A stretch of 64,000 nucleotides of DNA, from assembly GCF_047511655.1 (NCBI RefSeq), contig NC_133387.1:23058353-23122352 (forward strand), in the 5' to 3' direction. Shown piece after piece: positions 10,793 to 21,828 of this stretch. The number at the start of each line of letters is the position of its first letter. Positions within the stretch are counted from its first letter, which is position 1. The position numbers and the translations under genes are program-made. The notes under the pieces were generated by a model. It worked only from the letters and a program-made list of their open reading frames with translations. It was not told the origin of the DNA and did not search any database. The DNA comes from Castor canadensis (lineage: Eukaryota > Chordata > Mammalia > Rodentia > Castoridae).

Positions 10793-12201
10793 ACACCCTT
10801 TACTAGTACCAACTCAAAGTGGATTAAGGACCTTAATATCAGACCTGAAACCTTGCAGTTAGGACATGAAAGAGCAGGGAATACTCTGAAAGCAATAGGA
10901 CTTCCTCAGTAGAACTCCAGTAGTCCAGCAACTAAGAGAAAGGATGGACAAATGGGACTACATGAAATTAAAAAGCTTCTGCACAATAAAAGAAATAGTC
11001 TCTAAACTAAAGAGACCACCCACAGAGTGGGAGAAAATATTTGCCAGCTATACATCAGACAAAGGACTGATAACCAGGAGCTCAAAAAACTAAACTCCCC
11101 CAAAATCAGTGAACCAATAAAGAAGTGGGCAACTGAACTAAACAGAACTTTTTCTAAGGAAGAAGTCCAAATGGCCAAAAAACACATGAAAAAAATATTC
11201 ACCATCCCTGGCCATAAAGGAAATGCAAATCAAAACCACACTAAGATTCCACCTCACTACTGTTAGAATAGCTACCATCAAGAACACCACCAACAACAAA
11301 TGTTGGTGAGGATAGGGAAAAAGGAACCCTCATACACTGCTGGTGGGAATGTAAGCTAGTTACAACACTTTGGAAAACAATATGAAGGCTTCTTAAAAAA
11401 ACTAAACATATCTGCCATATGATCCAGCAATACCACTCCTAAGGATATACCTGAAAGAATGTGACTCAGGTTACTACAATGTCACCTGCACACCCATGTT
11501 TATTGTAGCACTAGTCACAATAACCAAGTTATGGAAACAGCCAAGATGCCCCACTACTGACGAATAGATCAAGAAAATGTGGTATTTATACACAATGGAA
11601 TTTTACTCAGCCACAAAGAAGAATGAAATTTTGTCATTTGCAAGTAAATGGGTGGACCTGGAGAACATCATCTTAAGTGAAATTAGCCAGGCTCAGAGGC
11701 CCAAAAATCACATGATCTCTCTCATATGTGGATTATAGACCTAAAACAAATGCAGTAATATTATTGGACATGGGACACACACTAAGGGGAGAACGTGCAC
11801 AGGAGGAATAGGGAAAGGGAAGGAAAGGAAACCTAAAACTTGAATGTGGTTAATGTGCTTACTGTTGAGGAGCCAGTATAGAAATCTTAAACTTGCAGAG
11901 GCCACTATGGGAAGAGGACCAGGAAGTAGTGAAGAGGTCTGGCAGAGATGAACCATTGTGAGCTGCAATATACATGTGCATGGAAGCAATGCTAGGAATC
12001 TCTCTGTTTAGCTAACTTTATCTCAAATTAGCAAAAATGCTAAGTCTTTCTTATTATCACCCATGTTTTCTCTTCAACAAAATCAGAGAACAAGAGAGCA
12101 GAACAGGTTCTGCCTGAATCAGGGAGAACGGTGAGAGGAGGGGGAGGAGCCCCAAACAATGTATACACATGTAAGTAAATGTAAAAATAAAATGAACAAA
12201 A
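10793..12201 (+). mobile_element. 5'-truncated L1 with target-site duplication
   Basis: This is the C-terminal part of L1 ORF2 and its 3' UTR. The ORF2 C-terminus is recognisable by translation: 'KKWATELNRTFSKEEVQMAKK' lies in the region 11130-11180. It is shifted out of frame by an extra A near 11190, so the copy is dead. The 3' UTR holds a purine-rich stretch near 11800-11830, and the tail ends in AATAAAATG plus an A run. A 15-bp duplication (AAAAATAGTAGACAT) flanks the insert at 10778-10792 and 12202-12216. This is the mark of target-primed reverse transcription and sets the exact ends. Confidence 0.93.
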
Positions 12202-12216
12202 AAAAATAGTAGACAT

Positions 12217-13439
12217 GAAGTATTCCCTACATTCTTAAGAAAGCTTCCAGAAACTTATGAGAAGGCATACCCCCAACTATAATCACAACCCATCCCTAAT
12301 CTCATTTATAGAAACACAAGTCAAGAAGTCAAGATGATTTTTAGTTGTACAGAGCTATGGGCCAGGGGTCAGGGGAGTTCTGTGCATTTTCCCTCCCATC
12401 CCGAGGAGAGAGGAGGAAGGTGCTCACCTAAGTCTGAGTCAGGTGAAACAGGCACCAGCAGAAATGGTTTAGAGACTAGAAGCATCTGCACAAGGACATG
12501 CAGATCTCATACCGTCCTGGCAAGAGGAGGCCAGCTGGGGAGCCCCTAGGTCTGTTGGACATCCCCCCTCCTCAGCACAGACAGCAGAGAGCTAACTCCT
12601 ACAGCATCACTAAGTAAAGAGATCCGGACCCTGAAAGAGCAGCCTATGCCAGGGCCACCCTCTGAGAGGCCACGGCTATCAAGCCACCTCGTGTGAGGTC
12701 TGGATGTGCAGTGGGATGAACTGGATTGACACAGACCTTTAGCTCTTCAAAGGGACCAGAAAGCCAGACCTCTGAGATGTCACCAAGAGATGACACGGAA
12801 AATCCATCCTGGCTCCTTTGCACTCCTCTCCATCCAGACAGGTCATAAGTCAATTCCATCAGGAAAGAGGGACTTGTGAGCCTTCCAGGTGTGGAGGAAT
12901 TAGGGAGTTGGAGGTATAATCACCAAGAAGTTTTCCCCAGGGTCTGGAGATGTGTTTTCAGGCTTCTGCAAACCCCAGGGAGAATCTCCTCCCCTCCCTC
13001 TCTCTGTCACATCTCTCCCCACTCACCAAAATACTGCTCTAATTATCAATATAAAGCATCTGGATAGAGGTTCAGAGTCTGCCACCCAGGGCTGAATCTA
13101 TACTGATGTTATTCCAAATGACCAGAAAAGACACGTATGCATGCAACATCTGGACAGGATGTGTTCTTCCACTATTCATTAAAGTGTGTGCTTTGGCATT
13201 CTGAAAGCACCACATGCATCAAATTCAAGATTAGTCCCACCTAGCCAGCTCTCATGTGATACCCCCAGTACCACTTGGCTTTGGACAAGAACATGGCTCT
13301 GAATCCTGACATTGCATTTCTGTCCCATCCAGAATGCCCAGGCAGCCTCCACAACAAACCCAATCCAAGAGGAAAATTTAATTCCCTTTTGGTTCTCAAA
13401 ATGATCAGTTTTCCTCTCTTTCTTGCCTCCAACATCCTC
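12217..13439. other. Single-copy DNA, nothing recognised
   Basis: No repeat family, exon or RNA gene was recognised. Confidence 0.5.
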
Positions 13440-13640
13440 AGTCTAAATATTTATGACGTCATGACTCATTAGCACTCCTCCCAGGATATCTTTAATAAAT
13501 ATGCTGGGGGGGAGGAGCCTCTGCTTGAATATTAAGTATTAAATTTATAAGACATATAATCCTCCAAATTAAGTTGAATTTAGTCTTGTGCATTAATTGT
13601 TTAGGAGAAAGCACAGGTGTGGGAAAGGAGCAGAAACCAC
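13440..13640. promoter_or_regulatory. Candidate enhancer block with abutting CRE and AP-1 sites
   Basis: A full palindromic cAMP-response element, TGACGTCA (13454-13461), is followed with no gap by a consensus AP-1 site, TGACTCA (13462-13468), then ATTAG. AT-rich sequence continues with TTTAATAAATATGC and 'gcattaattgtttagg' near 13592. There is no repeat similarity. CREB/ATF and AP-1 bZIP dimers bind these sites. Whether the block is conserved or active is not visible from the sequence. Confidence 0.45.
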
Positions 13641-14185
13641 CAGAAAGGCCAGGGAGCCTCTATGGAGCTGGGCCATTTTTAAATTCTAACAGTAGCACCT
13701 TCTGTTCCCTAGGATATACAGCCTGACAGTATCTCTGGGACCAAAAGCAGCAGCAAGGCAGGATGGAGAAGGGATTTCCTTCTTCTAGACTTAACCCCAT
13801 TTTCTACACACAGGTTAGACACTGGGGCCTACAGCCCAGCTAAGACAGACAGGACTCCCAGCAGCTAGAACAAGCCTGGGCCTGGCCCTGTACCCCTATC
13901 CCTGAGGGAACGCTCCCCATGACTGAGCCAAACCACTCCATCACCACTCCATCACAGAACCAACACCCCCTCTCTCCACGCTCATTCCCACCAGGAGCCC
14001 CTTGAGTCTTTGTAGTGCTGAGTTGCAGTATTTTGTGATGGAAACTTCTCAAAGCCTTTCACTGATTTAAGGCCTCCCCTTCCCTGGCCTCCAATGTCCC
14101 TCCCTGGCATCCTTTCCAGCCCCTCACACCCCAGGGTAGCCTATGTCACCTCTTCTTCCTACAAAGAATCACGCACTGTCACTAC
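13641..14185. other. Single-copy DNA, nothing recognised
   Basis: No repeat, exon or RNA gene was recognised. Confidence 0.45.
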
Positions 14186-14290
14186 ACTTATTAACTCAAC
14201 CCATGTCTACTGGGTCCTCATCACATGCCAAAAATCTTCCAATCACAAGGGACATCAGAGTGAAATAGACTGTGTCCTCTGACAACCGGT
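14186..14290 (-). mobile_element. L2 LINE 3' end relic
   Basis: The segment 'acttattaactcaacccatgtctactgggtcctc..catgccaaa' resembles the reverse of the L2 terminus ('ttcaacaaatatttattgagcgcctactatgtgccaggc'). It is short and weak. Confidence 0.45.
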
Positions 14291-15859
14291 GGTCCACAGG
14301 CTGCCTTGGAGGGTAAAAAAGAAGGTGACCTGTTACTCCAGGACTGGGGACCTCTGGCCTCTTCCCCCCAACTTAGGGCTGGACAGATTTGGCTGGCAGA
14401 TGTTCTGGGGAGGAGGCTGTGGAAAGAACCAGCTGGTGCCCATTAGCCAAAGTCCTCCCTGGATGAGCCCAGCCAGTTTCTCACTCAGAGCCTCCTAACA
14501 GGATGGAAGATGGAAAAAGAGGACCCCTGAGTCTCACCCACAGAAGGCTTCCATTCCTGTTGCCTTGAGAATGAAGCAGGGAGGGGTGAATGTTAACATT
14601 TGTGGGGACCAGGTACTCCAGCATAGGCAGAGCCCAAGGCAACAGCAGAGATCAGCATACAAAAAAAAGGACCCTGGGCATGAGTCCCTTCCTCTTGTCC
14701 CTTTCTTCTTCTCTCCAGCCCTGAGGGACTTTTGCATACCTGTATGCACACACACCAGGTCATACCCCTAGCCCTCCCAAACAGCTGTGGCCCACCCCAG
14801 CTGCTGGTATCATGCTCAGGACATAACAGGACCAGGCTTCACTTGAGTGGGGAGTTCTGGTATCTTAGGTATACAGAGCATAGTCTAAAAATATAGGAAA
14901 GGTCATGGCGTGAGGAGACTGGAGGGCAGGGGCCCTGGCTGGCTAGATGAAAGGGTAGTGCTGTGTGACAACGTGTGCTACAAGAACTGAGGACAAACTG
15001 TCTGGAAGAGGGAAGACAAGGCTTCTATATGGAGGGAGAATTGAGCAGAGTGCACTCTTGTGCACAGGACCTGGAGGGACAACGGGCATGGAGACATTCA
15101 CACCAAGAGCAAAACCTTCAATAGATGACATAGTATGCTTACTGGGGGTAAGTGAGGTCACACCCTGCACTGGGAAGTGTCAGGGACAGAGCAGTGGTGC
15201 AGAGGACACTAAAGCAGTGTGCTTCTACATCTTGCAGTGCTTCCATCATGGCTGGAGGAGACACTGGCTTTGTCAGGAGAAGCCCTTGCCTTCCTATATA
15301 CTCCTGTGACTATGCTAGCTTAGCGCTGTTTTCCTTCCAATCTATGGGAAACAGCTGCTTTATGCAAGGGAGCCTGCCCTGGTAACACAAGGGCAAGCAG
15401 CCTCTGGGCCTTTCGATGAAGGAGAAAAGCAGAAAAAGCTCCTGAATCCCAAATAGAAAGATGGTACATCCAGGAGACAGAGGAGGTGTGATGAGCTGCC
15501 TCTGTTCCCCAGCAGGTGTGACCTAGGCTAGGCACTTTTTGCTGCTCAAAGCCCAAGTGGGACAGTGTCCCTGAGCTGAGAATAAAATGGGAATAGAGGA
15601 ACTAGCACTCTCTTGGGGTCAAGTGCATGCAGGGAGAGCTCTACTTGGATCAGAGCTTGAAGCTGATGAAACCCAAAGAAAATGCCCACTTCTCAGTGCA
15701 GCAAAGGAAGAGTCTGGGCCAGGCGGTGAGAAGCTGAACGGACCTCCACCCTTGCAGAGCTAAGGCTCCTCTTCCCAAGACACAGGAAGAATGGTACATC
15801 CTTCCTCTGTACCTGTAAAGCCACCTTGATGCAGACTGGATGAAAAGTGTACTTAGCAG
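14291..15859. other. Single-copy DNA, nothing recognised
   Basis: This interval is moderately GC-rich. Several open frames of 65-114 codons occur on both strands with no family resemblance. No repeat was recognised. Confidence 0.5.
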
Positions 15860-16050
15860 AATGATCGCCGCAAGGCTTTGTATATTCCTAGGAAGACCTG
15901 GAAGGAATACCCACCCCCCTGCAGCGTTTATTTAATATGGCTACCTCTAGGTCATGGAATAGCAGGTGATTTTTAATTTTCTATTTAAAATTGTATGCTT
16001 CTTACCCATCTGCACTCCCGCTAATTAGTCTTCTTAACAGTCCACTCAGG
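15860..16050. promoter_or_regulatory. Candidate conserved AT-rich block
   Basis: Single-copy sequence holds GTTTATTTAATATGGC near 15927, a poly-AT core 'gatttttaattttctatttaaaattg' (15968-15993) and a homeodomain palindrome CTAATTAG at 16020-16027. Motif density is the only support. There is no repeat similarity and no coding signal. Confidence 0.25.
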
Positions 16051-17164
16051 CTTGCTGGCTCCTGGTGCATGAGGAGTGAGTGGCCATCTGAAAGTGCATT
16101 ATCAAGAGAGTAAGAAAGGACAACTGCAGACAGCAGTTCCAGACAGACCCTCAGGAGCCAGAAAGCTGGTGGGTAGACCGGGGTCAGCCATTCAATGCCC
16201 TTGGATCTATGCCCAGCTCTCCGAACTGAAGATTGCAGGTGGAAATAACCCCAAGAAAGGAAGCTTTTGCCAAGACTGGGGAGGAGTCCAGGAGGCCAAG
16301 AATGCAAAGCATCAATCTTAAGAAATTCTGCTTGACAAGATGACTCTCTGTCAAAGACAAGAGTCTGATATATGAGGATCAAAAGAGGATGCAGAATGAA
16401 AGGAGCATGTGTGGGAAAGAAGGGTGCACCTGACCCGGATGGAGATGGGGTAATTGGTCCTATGAAGGGGAGAGAATAGACAGGTGGGAAGGCCTGAGGC
16501 TGCGCTGAGCCTTTTTCAAGTTCACCCCTCAGGGATGAACTCACTGGAGCCTAGCTCTAATAGGGAGTGGTGAAAACTCCAAGCCCTCTGGCATTTCCTC
16601 CAGCTCTGCATCCATTATGCTTGCTGATGTTCTTAGGAAATTGGATTTTGAACTCCTGAGCAGGAAAGGAGGATAACAGGATTACAGCACTTCCTGCCCC
16701 TTCAACACATACAGATAGAGTATCACAGTGGGAAGGCAAATGCCCCAACAAGCTTACTCAGAGCAGCAGAGTCCCCTACCCATAGAGCCACTTCACAGGG
16801 ACATGTAAGCTGCCACCTTCAAAAGCTGTGGCCTCTGTTGTCGTTCTGAAGTTCTCTGGGCTCCTTTTCGCAGCCCCTCTCTCATTGTTCAGCTCCCACA
16901 AAGCAGCTTCAAGGCACATGTGTGCAGCAGAGGGCTACGGTCAGAATCCCATCCCACCACACACCAGGCTGACTTGACCTAGATCAGTAGCTAAGCTTGC
17001 CAAGTCCCTCTTTATCATCAGAGATGACGTGAATGGTATAAGTCTTTACATTCATTAAGTCTACAGAATTTTGGAGTAGCTAGTGGTGAGCCGTGACCCT
17101 CACTGAGCTTGTGTTCTTGGTGAAAGGCAGAAAGATACATAAAGAGGGTGACAGTAAATGAAAT
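16051..17164. other. Single-copy DNA, nothing recognised
   Basis: A 180-codon open frame on the minus strand (16002-16544) is the longest of several here. It lacks any recognisable domain, and short plus-strand frames overlap it, so I treat it as chance. No repeats were recognised. Confidence 0.45.
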
Positions 17165-17308
17165 TTTATCTCTTCAACCTATTTAAGTATCCTAGGGCTC
17201 AGTCCTTAGACTTCTCTTCTTTGTCTATACCACTGGCATCATTAGCTTAGGATCTTCCCTGAACTCAGCCTCATATCCAAGTATTTACACATTTACTCTC
17301 TACTTTGG

Positions 17309-17311
<3 letters not shown>
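17165..17311 (+). mobile_element. L2 LINE, 5' part of a split copy
   Basis: Text such as 'gggctcagtccttagacttctcttctttgtctatacc', 'cctgaactcagcctcatatcc' and 'ctctctactttggacatg' follows the L2 body. The sequence breaks at the GT microsatellite and MaLR insertion, and the next part of L2 resumes at about 18455. Confidence 0.8.

Positions 17312-17363
<52 letters not shown>
17312..17363. repeat. (TG)n microsatellite
   Basis: About 25 TG units run without interruption. A second short GT run and a GA run (17371-17389) follow. It lies exactly at the junction of the L2 and the MaLR element. Confidence 0.97.
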
Positions 17364-17365
<2 letters not shown>

Positions 17366-17572
17366 CAGGTGTGTGTGTGAGAGAGAGACAGTTAGCTTTC
17401 TGTCACTGTGACAAAATACCTTAAATGATCGGCTTATAAGGAGGAAAGTTTTGTTTTGGCTCACAGTTTTGGAGGTCTCAGTCCACAGTTAGTTGGCCTG
17501 TTGTTTTTGAGTCTCTGATACATCAGTAAATCATGATGTGAGCACATGGCAAAGGAAACTTCTCACCTGAGG

Positions 17573-18253
17573 TGTGGTGAACACATATAAGATTGTTGTT
17601 ATACTGAAGGACTGTATTGAAAAATTGTTGAAATAAGAAGTATTAGATAGTGTGTGTTAGAACTTAGAAGCCAGCCGGAGTGTGACAGGTTGATATGCTA
17701 ATAAGCCAAACCTAAGATGGTAGCTGATATGCTAATAAGCCAAACCTAAGGTGGTGGCTGATATGCAAACAAGCTAACCCTAAGGTGACAGTGCAGATAA
17801 CAGAAGTGGTGAGGTCACCACAGGGTATATAAACTCAGGCCAGAACCCAAAACCTCACTCGCCTCCTCACCCATCGGAGACCACGCTGTCAGAGTCTGTC
17901 CTGAGACCCTGACATGGGGGCAACTACCACTTGTGAATGTGCCCCTTCTCCCAATGACCACTGGGTGTCGCTGGTGAACCATGAAACTGGACCTGCACTG
18001 AAGGCGGCTGTGAGGATCCCCTGGGGCTCAGATACGCCCCCCACCCCCATCAGCTGAGAAGACATAGCACGGCGAGTGAGACTTGGGGGAAGGTCTGAGT
18101 AACTCCTGGCTGGCTAGGGTAGCAGAGACAGGCATTAAGATCCATAGGAAAGTGCCGTGTGAATTTGTTTGAGTAAAAACCCTGTTCTCTGAAATAAGAG
18201 TCTCCTGAGTACTGTCTCTCTGTACTCAATTGAACCAATAAGCACTTGCGACA
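17573..18253 (+). mobile_element. Solo LTR of an endogenous retrovirus
   Basis: A 681-bp segment begins TG and ends CA and is flanked by near-identical 5-bp words (TGAGG at 17568-17572, TGAAG at 18254-18258). It interrupts a MaLR LTR. It has LTR anatomy: a U3 with three tandem 34-bp units, a TATA box (TATATAAA, 17826-17833), a C-rich post-TATA region resembling R, and a long T/G-containing U5. No gag, pol or env sequence is present. The layout suggests a gammaretrovirus-like (class I) family, but the family was not identified. It is a recombined remnant that encodes nothing. Confidence 0.8.
17691..17792 (+). repeat. Three 34-bp tandem repeats in the LTR U3
   Basis: Three copies start at 17691, 17725 and 17759, each opening TGATATGC and carrying 'cctaag' near the end. 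The first two differ at two positions and the third is more diverged. U3 tandem repeats like these commonly act as the viral enhancer. Confidence 0.95.
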
Positions 18254-18454
18254 TGAAGGTAGCCAGGAAATAAAGAGAAAGGGAAGGGACTGGAGTCATA
18301 ATATCCCCTTCAAAGGCACACCCCCAGTGACCTAACTTCCTCTTACTAGGCCCCACCTCTTAAAGGTTCCATCACCTTCCAATAACAACACTGTAGAACA
18401 AGCCTTTATTACATGGGCCTTTAGGGAACATGCCAGATCCAGATCATGGTAATA

Positions 18455-18800
18455 CATAAATTTAACACATACATTTATTAAATTTAACATAGTTAAAATA
18501 GAATGCCTCACGTTCTCTTCTCCAATTCTAAATTTGCTCCCCATATAAATTCCCCACATCACTTAATAGCAACACAACTTTGAAGTCATTTCTGACTACT
18601 CTTTTTCTCAAACTCCATATCCAATCTCCATGTCCAAAGCCCATTGGTGATACCTACAGAATACATTCAGAATCCAGCCACTTGTCTCCACTTCTCCACT
18701 AGAATTCTGAGCCAGCCCACCGTCCTCTCACCTGGAGCACTGTGGTGGCCTCTTAAGTGGTCTCTCTGCAGTAGCTGCAGTTATAGTTAGTTCTCAACTC
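18455..18800 (+). mobile_element. L2 LINE, 3' part of the split copy
   Basis: The L2 text resumes with 'aatttaacatagttaaaatagaat', passes through 'tttctgactactctttttctc..ccatatccaatctcc', 'cagaatccagccacttgtctcc' and ends near 'ctcttaagtggtctctctgcag'. Its order continues directly from the 17165-17311 fragment, so the two were one element before the MaLR landed. Confidence 0.82.
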
Positions 18801-20070
18801 AACAACCCAAGGGATCCTAGAGATGAGAGTCACATCTCAGGAAGAGCCCAGCTATAGACAGTCACTTGCAGATGACCAGGTAAAACTGGAGGGATGTGGA
18901 GCTAACACTTAACCCATGATGGTTGGGGTTGGGGGCAGACTAAGCCCCCAAGAAAGTGTCCCTGATCAAGTGTCTGCTGCCCACAGCAAAGGGTTGCATC
19001 CAGAGGAAAGCTCTGGATCTCAGGGGCACAACAATCTGTGGCAGAAGTCCACGTACTTGTGAGCCAAGGAAAACTCACGGCATAGAGATGGAATGTTGTA
19101 GGGGATAGGCAATCCAACAATGGGGCACTAGCTCAGGCAAGGCAAGGCAAACAGTGTCCAGAGGAAAGATACCCTGGCCACTCTCCTTAAGGAAGTTCTT
19201 AAGTCTCTTTGTTCTGAGGGAACCCAAGACTCTCCTCTCTGCCTCTGTCTCAAGAAGCAACAATATAACCCAAGACCAAAGACACCATCAGGCCAAGCTG
19301 ATGGGAAGGATGCAGTGCAGGAAGACACAGAGTACTGGAACTGACACTCATCTCTTGGGAGTTCCAGGGTCAGGCCCTCGTGACTTTCCTTCTTGTCATC
19401 TACACTTTCTTGTCTCTGACCTTCCAAGAGCACTGTGTAGTCAAATGGTCCCAGGATTTCCCTCAATCCCTTTTCCATGCCCCACTCCCTAAGAAAACAA
19501 AACAAGAACCTGGGAGGGGGCAAGGGAAAGGAAACAGGCAGGAAAGTTTGGACCCAGATAAAAGGAGACCACTACCCATGTGGTCTCACTTGACTTCTTA
19601 GGATTGGACTTGCACATAGGGCTTTAAGGCCAAATCTTTTTGTGGGTTATATAGTTGACATACATCTCCCTACAGAATCTGGCAGGAAGTACATAGACTG
19701 GCATTCTGGCTAGCTTCTCTGTGGAGTTACAGCTAATGTTTGTAGTAGAAGGCATGGCATGTGTTTGCCTGACTGTCTAATTATAAAACTAGATGGAGAA
19801 TGGGCCTGTGGTTTCTTATTGTCTGGTAGTCAATGCCACATCCATTTGCATTGGTTTCAGCACTCCTCTGAAACCTCAAATACAAATATATAATCAGTAT
19901 AAACCACAGCTCCCAGGAATCTGTCTCTGGATTAGGAGTGGCCTCCCCATGCCCACTCCCCACACCATGCACAGAGCAAACGCTGTTTCATTTGCTTATC
20001 AGCTCTAGAGTCCACCATCTCCTTGCTCCCCCTCTTCCCATCCCACCATCCTCCACTTGCTGCTGCTACT
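18801..20070. other. Single-copy DNA, nothing recognised
   Basis: Open frames of 62-131 codons overlap on both strands (for example 19128-19523 minus and 19154-19492 plus) with no family resemblance. No repeat was recognised. Confidence 0.5.
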
Positions 20071-20160
20071 TCTTTTTTTTTTTCCTTTGGCATTCCTGAG
20101 GTTTGAACTCAGGACCTCACACTTGCAAGGAAAGTGCACTGCCACTTGAGTGACTTGTTG
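20071..20160 (-). repeat. ID-type SINE monomer
   Basis: A T run is followed by 'ggcattcctgaggtttgaactcaggacctcac..' and 'ccacttgagtgac', the reverse complement of the ID-type monomer with its A tail. Confidence 0.85.
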
Positions 20161-20808
20161 CTTCTTAAACTGCCTGGAGCCACTGTGTATAATTAAGACC
20201 ATCTCATCCAGAAGCAGCCTGAAAATCTCTTTATCATACACATCCTAAAGAGGAAATGTGAGGAGGAGGTTGGTCTGGTGGCTACTGGCTGTTTTCAATG
20301 GAATCCCCACTCAAAGGAGCCCCCAATGCTTGGGAATGTCTGGTTAACACCCACCTTGGTTGGTAATTCATCGGTCAGTCCTGGCAGAGCTTTCTGTGGG
20401 AAACCCTTGGATGAAGCTACACTCTGCCTGGTAGGGATAAGAACCCCACAGGACGAGACTATGAGGGCAGGCAGTTACATGGGTACTCATTTCCCAAGGC
20501 CTAGCACACCCAGCAATGCCCGCCTGGATCTACAAACTCCTAGATACAGCTGTAATTATCTTTCCAGCAGGGCAGTGCACTTATAATACATATACCTGTT
20601 TATACATGTGTGTTCAAACATGTGTATGTGTGGACATGTATATGCATGAACACATATGCATAACCCTGGGGGACTGGGGACTGTTAGCAGCATCTTTTGA
20701 TGTAATCACATTGCATTGGTAGGTGTCCTTACAAAGAATTATGGAATAAGTAAGTGCTACATGTACACATGGCCTAGGACAGAAGTCACCAAAATAGGAT
20801 GGCCTTGC
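20161..20808. other. Single-copy DNA with a degenerate TG/CATG run
   Basis: A decayed alternating purine-pyrimidine stretch (about 20580-20665, repeated ACATGTGT/ATGCAT words) is the only pattern. No gene was recognised. Confidence 0.5.
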
Positions 20809-20822
20809 TAGCCACCAAATTT

Positions 20823-21828
20823 TTTTTTATTCATATGTGCATACAAGGCTTGGGTCATTTCTCCCCCCTGCCCCCACCCCCTCCCTTACCACCCACTCCG
20901 CCCCCTCCCTCTCCACCCCCTTCAATACCCAGCAGAAACTATTTTGCCCTTATCTCTAATTTTGTTGAAGAGAGAGTATAAGCAATAATAGGAAGGGACA
21001 AGGGTTTTTGCTGGTTGAGATAAAGATAGCTATACAGGGCATTGACTCACACTGATTTCCTGTGCGTGGGTGTTACCTTCTAGGTTAATTCTTTTTGATC
21101 TCACCTTTTCTCTAGGTCCTGGTCCCCTTTTCCTATTGGCCTCAGTTGCTTTTAAGGTATCTGCTTTAGTTTCTCTGTGTTAAGGGCAACAAATGCTAGC
21201 TAATTTTTTAGGTGTCTTACCTATCCTCACCCCTCCCTTGTGTGCTCTCGCTTTTATCATGTGCTCATAGTCCAATCCCCTTGTTGTGTTTGCCCTTGAT
21301 CTAATGTCCACATATGAGGGAGAACATAGGATTTTTGGTCTTTTGGGCCAGGCTAACCTCACTCAGAATGATGTTCTCCAATTCCATCCATTTACCAGCG
21401 AATGATAACATTTCGTTCTTCTTCATGGCTGCATAAAATTCCATTGTGTGTAGATACCACATTTTCTTAATCCATTTGTCAGTGCTGGGGCATCTTGGCT
21501 GTTTCCATAACTTGGCTATTGTGAATAGTGCCGCAATAAACATGGGTGTGCAGGTGCCTCTGGAGTAACCTGTGTCACATTCTTTTGGGTATATCCCCAG
21601 GAGTGGGATTGCTGGATCAAATGATAGATCAATGTCTAGCTTTTTAAGTAGCCTCCAAATTTTTTTCCAGAGTGGTTGTACTAGTCTACATTCCCACCAA
21701 CAGTGTAAGAGGGCTCCTTTTTCCCCACATCCTCACCAATACCTGTTGTTTGTGGTATTGCTAATGATGGCTATTCTAACAGGGGTGAGGTGGAATCTTA
21801 GTGTGGTTTTAATTTGCATTTCCTTTAT
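20823..21828 (-). mobile_element. 5'-truncated young L1 (type B end) with target duplication
   Basis: Reading on the minus strand, the element starts within ORF2, ends ORF2 with a recognisable C-terminus ('KKMWYLHTMEFYAAMKKNEM' around 21405-21463, then 'FAGKWMELENIILSEV') and has a G-rich 3' UTR and an A tail (plus-strand T run at 20821-20828). The ORF2 end is uninterrupted over about 80 codons (21301-21543), which suggests a recent insertion. A 14-bp duplication (TAGCCACCAAATTT) lies at 20809-20822 and 21829-21842, giving the ends exactly. It is severely 5'-truncated and cannot move on its own. Confidence 0.95.
20862..20930 (-). other. G-rich tract with quadruplex potential in the L1 3' UTR
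   Basis: The plus strand shows at least eight C runs of 3-6 separated by 1-5 bases. The L1 sense strand therefore carries G runs fitting the G3+N1-7 quadruplex pattern several times over. G-rich polypurine tracts in the 3' UTR are a known feature of mammalian L1 lineages. Confidence 0.8.

Larger units (their letters stand above)
17390..18450 (-). mobile_element. MaLR-type LTR, split by a younger LTR
   Basis: The two arms (about 17390-17567 and 18254-18450) follow a mammalian MaLR LTR in reverse. The first has 'tttctgtcactgtgacaaaatacc', 'ttttggctcacagttttggagg' and 'agtccac'. The second has 'gtagccaggaaa', 'cccttcaaaggcacacccccagtgacctaacttcctc', 'aggccccacctcttaaag' and 'catgggccttt'. Removing the inserted retroviral LTR joins them at the expected consensus position. 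MaLRs are non-autonomous relatives of class III endogenous retroviruses; only the LTR is present, so it is a solo LTR. Confidence 0.85.

Noticed and set aside
16002-16544. 180-codon minus-strand open frame
   Set aside because: No recognisable domain, overlapped by other frames, and the region has no splice, promoter or retrocopy features. Length is within chance for this much DNA.
20799-20981. Proline-rich open frame
   Set aside because: It is the complement of the G-rich L1 3' UTR, not a gene.
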